Assembly (NCBI RefSeq): GCF_040361275.1 | Contig: NZ_APNH01000001.1 | Location: 62,001 to 126,000 of the forward strand | From: Salinisphaera sp. T31B1 | GTDB lineage: Bacteria; Pseudomonadota; Gammaproteobacteria; Nevskiales; Salinisphaeraceae | DNA: 64,000 nt | Direction of reading: 5' to 3' | In this document: piece after piece, positions 61,640 through 64,000 of the stretch | How positions within the stretch are numbered: the stretch's first letter is position 1 | Layout of the letters: every line of letters begins with the position of its first letter | The notes under the pieces: model-generated | Told to the model about the DNA's origin: nothing | Seen by the model: the letters and a program-made list of their open reading frames with translations, nothing else | The model's database searches: none | Program-made: the position numbers and the translations under genes

Positions 61640-61666
61640 TAAAGAAGCGGGCGACGGTGACGATAG
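61640..61666 (+). promoter_or_regulatory. Sigma-28 (FliA) promoter of fliC
   Basis: TAAA (61640-61643), a 15-bp spacer, then GACGATAG (61659-61666): six of eight bases of GCCGATAA with the exact sigma-28 spacing. It gives a leader of about 70 nt with AGGGGA before the fliC start. It lies between fliA and fliC, which are divergent. Confidence 0.7.
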
Positions 61667-61744
61667 AACCGCCAGCGGCGGCCATGACCCGTCGCAACAA
61701 GGCGACACCGCCAACGCTTTCATACCTAACCAGGGGACTCGATC

Positions 61745-63076
61745 ATGTCTTTCACCATCAACACAAACACGCTGTCGCTGGTTGCCCAGAACAACCTCAG
61801 CCAATCCCAGAAATCCCTCAACAGCGCCATCGAGCGACTGTCGTCGGGCAGCCAGATCAACAGCGCCAAGGACGATGCCGCTGGCCAGGCCATCGCCAAC
61901 CGCATGACCTCCCAGATCAAGGGTCTCGAACAGGCTTCGTCGAACGCCAACGACGGCATCTCGCTGGCCCAGACCACCGAAGGCGCGCTCGATCAGGTCA
62001 ACGACAACCTCCAGCGCGTGCGCGAGCTGACCGTACAGGCTGCCAACGGCACCAACTCCGCATCGGACCTGGAGTCCATCCAGAACGAAATCGATCAGCG
62101 TCTGGGCGAGATCAACCGTATATCCGAGCAGACGTCGTTTAACGGCACCAACGTTCTCGACGGCTCCAAGACCGAGATCAAGATCCAGGTCGGCGACAAG
62201 GACGACCAGACCATCTCGATCAATCTGTCGAAGATGGACTCCTCCACGCTGGGTCTAGATCGATTCAACGTGAACGGCGGCGGCAAGGCCGTCACCGTGG
62301 ACACGAGCGCTCTGACCGCCGACGACGGTGGCGCTGGCACCGATGCCGACCCCAATGTCACCGAGCAGCTTGTCTCGTATCAGGACGACGCCGGCACCAC
62401 GCAGTACGCGGTGAAGACGGTGACCACCAACGACACCGACGGAGCCGTCACCACTTTCACGGCGGCCACGATCGACCAGGATGGAACCGTTGCCGACACG
62501 GGTACGGACGTCACCGGCAAGGTCAGCGATGCGAAGGACGTCCAGAGTGATGCGACGGTTACCAGCACGGGCGTGACGCTCGACACCAGCGGCGTTGCAG
62601 CTGATTCCTCGGTCGTTTCCTATGAAGACGACAACGGCAACACCCAGTACGCTATCCAGTCGGGCACGGCGGGCGACTACAGCTATACCAAGGCCGACAT
62701 CAGCGAAGACGGCGTAGTCAGCGACAGCGGTCGCAAGGTCGACGTCGGGGCCGGTGGCACCACCGCCGTGAACGACGGCGATTTCGCTACCAACGCCAAG
62801 ACCAGCGATCCGCTGGCTGCACTCGACGCCGCTCTCAAGCAAGTCGACGATCTGCGTTCCGACCTCGGTGCGGTACAGAACCGGATGGACTCGGCCATCA
62901 GCAATATCAGCACCACCACCATCAACATCAGCTCGGCCCGTTCGCGTATCGAAGACACCGACTACGCCACCGAGGTCTCGAACATGTCCAAGGCCCAGAT
63001 CCTGCAGCAGGCCGGCACCTCCGTGCTCGCTCAGGCCAACCAGACCGGCCAGGGCGTGCTTTCCCTGCTGGGCTAG
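61745..63076 (+). CDS. fliC: Flagellin
   Basis: Protein of 443 residues. The conserved N-terminal D0/D1 region starts MSFTINTNTLSLVAQNNLSQ with LSSGSQINSAKDDAAGQAIA and continues to FNGTNVLDG. The C-terminal D1/D0 region runs from DPLAALDAALKQVDDLRSDL to the ending NQTGQGVLSLLG. The variable middle (about 165-355) is rich in Asp, Thr and Val and contains a duplicated segment: VSYQDDAGTTQYAV from residue 210 and VSYEDDNGNTQYAI from residue 291. It builds the flagellar filament. A clear terminator follows. Confidence 0.96.
   Translation: MSFTINTNTLSLVAQNNLSQSQKSLNSAIERLSSGSQINSAKDDAAGQAIANRMTSQIKGLEQASSNANDGISLAQTTEGALDQVNDNLQRVRELTVQAANGTNSASDLESIQNEIDQRLGEINRISEQTSFNGTNVLDGSKTEIKIQVGDKDDQTISINLSKMDSSTLGLDRFNVNGGGKAVTVDTSALTADDGGAGTDADPNVTEQLVSYQDDAGTTQYAVKTVTTNDTDGAVTTFTAATIDQDGTVADTGTDVTGKVSDAKDVQSDATVTSTGVTLDTSGVAADSSVVSYEDDNGNTQYAIQSGTAGDYSYTKADISEDGVVSDSGRKVDVGAGGTTAVNDGDFATNAKTSDPLAALDAALKQVDDLRSDLGAVQNRMDSAISNISTTTINISSARSRIEDTDYATEVSNMSKAQILQQAGTSVLAQANQTGQGVLSLLG
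62372..62755 (+). repeat. Degenerate internal duplication in the flagellin middle domain
   Basis: Two related segments start at residues 210 and 291 (81 residues apart). Each reads VSY[QE]DDxGxTQYA[VI] and is followed by a stretch with an A-T/D-I-D/S-Q/E-D-G-x-V-x-D-x-G pattern. Part of the unit also precedes the first copy (VTVDTSALTADD beside VTLDTSGVAADS). The copies differ at most other positions, so the duplication is old. Confidence 0.65.
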
Positions 63077-63110
63077 AACCGGCCACCGCTTGAACGCGGA
63101 ACCACAGGAC

Positions 63111-63135
63111 GGGGGCGCTTCGGCGCCCCCTTCTT
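63111..63135 (+). terminator. Rho-independent terminator of fliC
   Basis: GGGGGCGC (63111-63118), TTCG loop, GCGCCCCC (63123-63130), then TTCTT. It lies about 35 bp after the fliC stop. A UUCG tetraloop closing a GC stem followed by T-rich DNA is a textbook intrinsic terminator. Confidence 0.88.
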
Positions 63136-63284
63136 CGTTGTAGCGCATACGCACATGATGGCCTGTGCCAACGACCGAGAGCCGGCCGCGCGCAGGCGGA
63201 CCCTCTGCCGTCGTGTCGCTGCGCCGGGGGCCGCCGACGGCTCGCCTGTGCAGCCGAGCCGACCTACCGGTTCGGCATGATCGC

Positions 63285-63617
63285 CTAGACCTGCATGTTC
63301 ATGATGTCTTTGTAGGCGTTGACCACGCGGTTGCGGACCTGAACGCTCATTTCGAAGGCCACGCCGGCCTTTTCCATATCGACCATGACATCGTTGATAC
63401 CGATGCCGGGCTCGCCCCGTTCGAAGGCGTGCCCCTGGGCGACGGCCGTCTGCTTGAGAGCATCGACCCGATCGATCGAATGCATCAGAGCAGCGGCGAA
63501 GCTGTCCGGTGCGTAACCAGCCTCGTGGGCGATCGGATCGCGGTTCGTAGTCGCCTGTGCCGCTGTAGCCTGCAGCTGCTGGACGACGTTCTGTAGTAAT
63601 GGGCCGACAGCGCTCAT
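63285..63617 (-). CDS. fliE: Flagellar hook-basal body protein FliE
   Basis: From the ATG at 63617 the protein has 110 residues. The C-terminal FliE signature is clear: GEPGIGINDVMVDMEKAGVA followed by FEMSVQVRNRVVNAYKDIMN, the conserved coiled helix. FliE links the MS ring to the rod. It is a single gene divergent from fliF, as in E. coli. The region between holds the promoters. Confidence 0.93.
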   Translation of the reverse strand: MSAVGPLLQNVVQQLQATAAQATTNRDPIAHEAGYAPDSFAAALMHSIDRVDALKQTAVAQGHAFERGEPGIGINDVMVDMEKAGVAFEMSVQVRNRVVNAYKDIMNMQV

Positions 63618-63900
63618 GATCGTTCGACGACTCCCTAATGCATGACGAGCGAGCACGGCGAAGCAACGCCCGCCGCGTGGACGCCTGGCAGGGTAGCTCA
63701 GGTCCCGGATGGCCAAACAGCGCAAATGGCGCCCAAAAAGCGGGCTTTTCATGTCTTTGAAAAGACAGGGCTAGGCAATAATGGCCGCCGAGCCCGCTGG
63801 CGTGGTCAAGGGTGTCCGTCACGGACATCGACGGCCCCAGCCGGCATATCTTTGGATTGGGCCCCGTCGGCAAGACGGCCGGTCTTCACGGGGGGAATGA
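63618..63900. promoter_or_regulatory. fliE-fliF divergent promoter region
   Basis: A perfect 6-bp inverted repeat, TGTCTT-TGAA-AAGACA, lies at 63752-63767. On the plus strand TGGCGCCCAAAAAGCG (63727-63742) has GG and GC at the sigma-54 spacing of -24/-12, but the -12 part is weak. It would suit fliF, since flagellar class II genes in many gammaproteobacteria use sigma-54. I would not rely on it without an experiment. Confidence 0.3.
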
Positions 63901-64000
63901 ATGGCCAGCGCCGAATCGCCGCCGGGCGCGGCCGGGCAGGTCAAGCCCGGGCTGCTCGAACAGTTGCGCGCCAACCCGCGACTACCGCTGGTGGTCGGCG
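63901..64000 (+). CDS. fliF: Flagellar MS-ring protein FliF, N-terminus (cut by window end)
   Basis: The first 33 residues only, from the ATG at 63901 with GGGGG five bases before it. After a short Gly/Ala-rich start comes LLEQLRANPRLPLVVG, which fits the region just before the first transmembrane helix of FliF. Position divergent from fliE supports this. The rest of the gene lies outside the window. Confidence 0.8.
   Translation, partial: MASAESPPGAAGQVKPGLLEQLRANPRLPLVVG

Noticed and set aside
63721-63745. Sigma-54 promoter on the minus strand for fliE (TTTGGGCGCCATTTGCG)
   Set aside because: The GG and GC elements are one base too close together for a -24/-12 promoter.
63285-63900. fliE divergent from fliF as a novelty
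   Set aside because: The same layout is known in E. coli and Salmonella, so it is ordinary.

Overview
This is a high-GC chromosomal window, densely packed with short intergenic gaps. Gene content points to a gammaproteobacterium: FadE-type acyl-CoA dehydrogenase, cyoABCD, a cyanide-insensitive-type bd oxidase, a sigma-28 flagellar regulon, and fliE set divergently from fliF. A marine or hydrocarbon-associated lineage such as Salinisphaera would fit, but that placement is inference. I see no tRNA, rRNA, CRISPR array, insertion sequence or phage genes.

Layout. (1) 1-6.6 kb, fatty-acid degradation: fadE, a serine hydrolase and a partial gene at the left edge form one overlapping minus-strand operon, next to a TetR regulator and a FATP-type acyl-CoA synthetase. 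(2) 6.7-8.8 kb: an Abi-alpha-like protein and a DUF445 membrane protein. (3) 8.9-15.2 kb: a tightly coupled operon of regulator, periplasmic adaptor, RND pump and TolC-like channel. (4) 15.2-16.3 kb: a DUF202 protein and a HAD phosphatase. (5) 16.4-19.4 kb: arsRCBH arsenic resistance. (6) 19.4-20.2 kb: crcB and DUF190. (7) 20.5-24.5 kb: cytochrome bo3 quinol oxidase cyoABCD. (8) 25-28.7 kb: a YeiH-like transporter with its divergent LysR regulator, a PRC-barrel protein and a DsbA-like thioredoxin. (9) 28.7-47.7 kb: a catabolic island, described below. (10) 47.7-50.7 kb: a DUF3482 GTPase with a DUF2868 membrane protein. (11) 50.9-53.5 kb: cydAB plus a 56-residue membrane peptide gene. (12) 53.7-58.5 kb: moaA, ybaK, a hotdog thioesterase, separate LigD polymerase and phosphoesterase domain genes, and a yeast-type cytosine deaminase. 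(13) 58.7-64 kb: chemotaxis and flagellar genes (mcp, fliA, fliC, fliE, start of fliF).

The most interesting part is the island at 28.7-47.7 kb. It has two minus-strand operons, each with a divergent transporter gene. Operon A runs from a TAXI-type TRAP binding protein through a class III CoA-transferase, an enoyl-CoA hydratase homologue and a two-subunit class I CoA-transferase homologue to an acyl-CoA synthetase. A TRAP permease and an IclR regulator are read the other way. Operon B runs from an AtoE-type transporter through two short-chain dehydrogenases, an alpha/beta hydrolase and a Baeyer-Villiger-type flavin monooxygenase to a GMC oxidoreductase, with a second AtoE-type transporter divergent. 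Both divergent promoter regions carry matches to one 17-bp palindrome (consensus GTTCCATATTATGGAAC), so I infer that the IclR protein controls the whole island. The enzymes suggest this order: alcohol to ketone, ketone to ester or lactone, hydrolysis, further oxidation, CoA activation, and beta-oxidation-like breakdown. The substrate cannot be read from the sequence.
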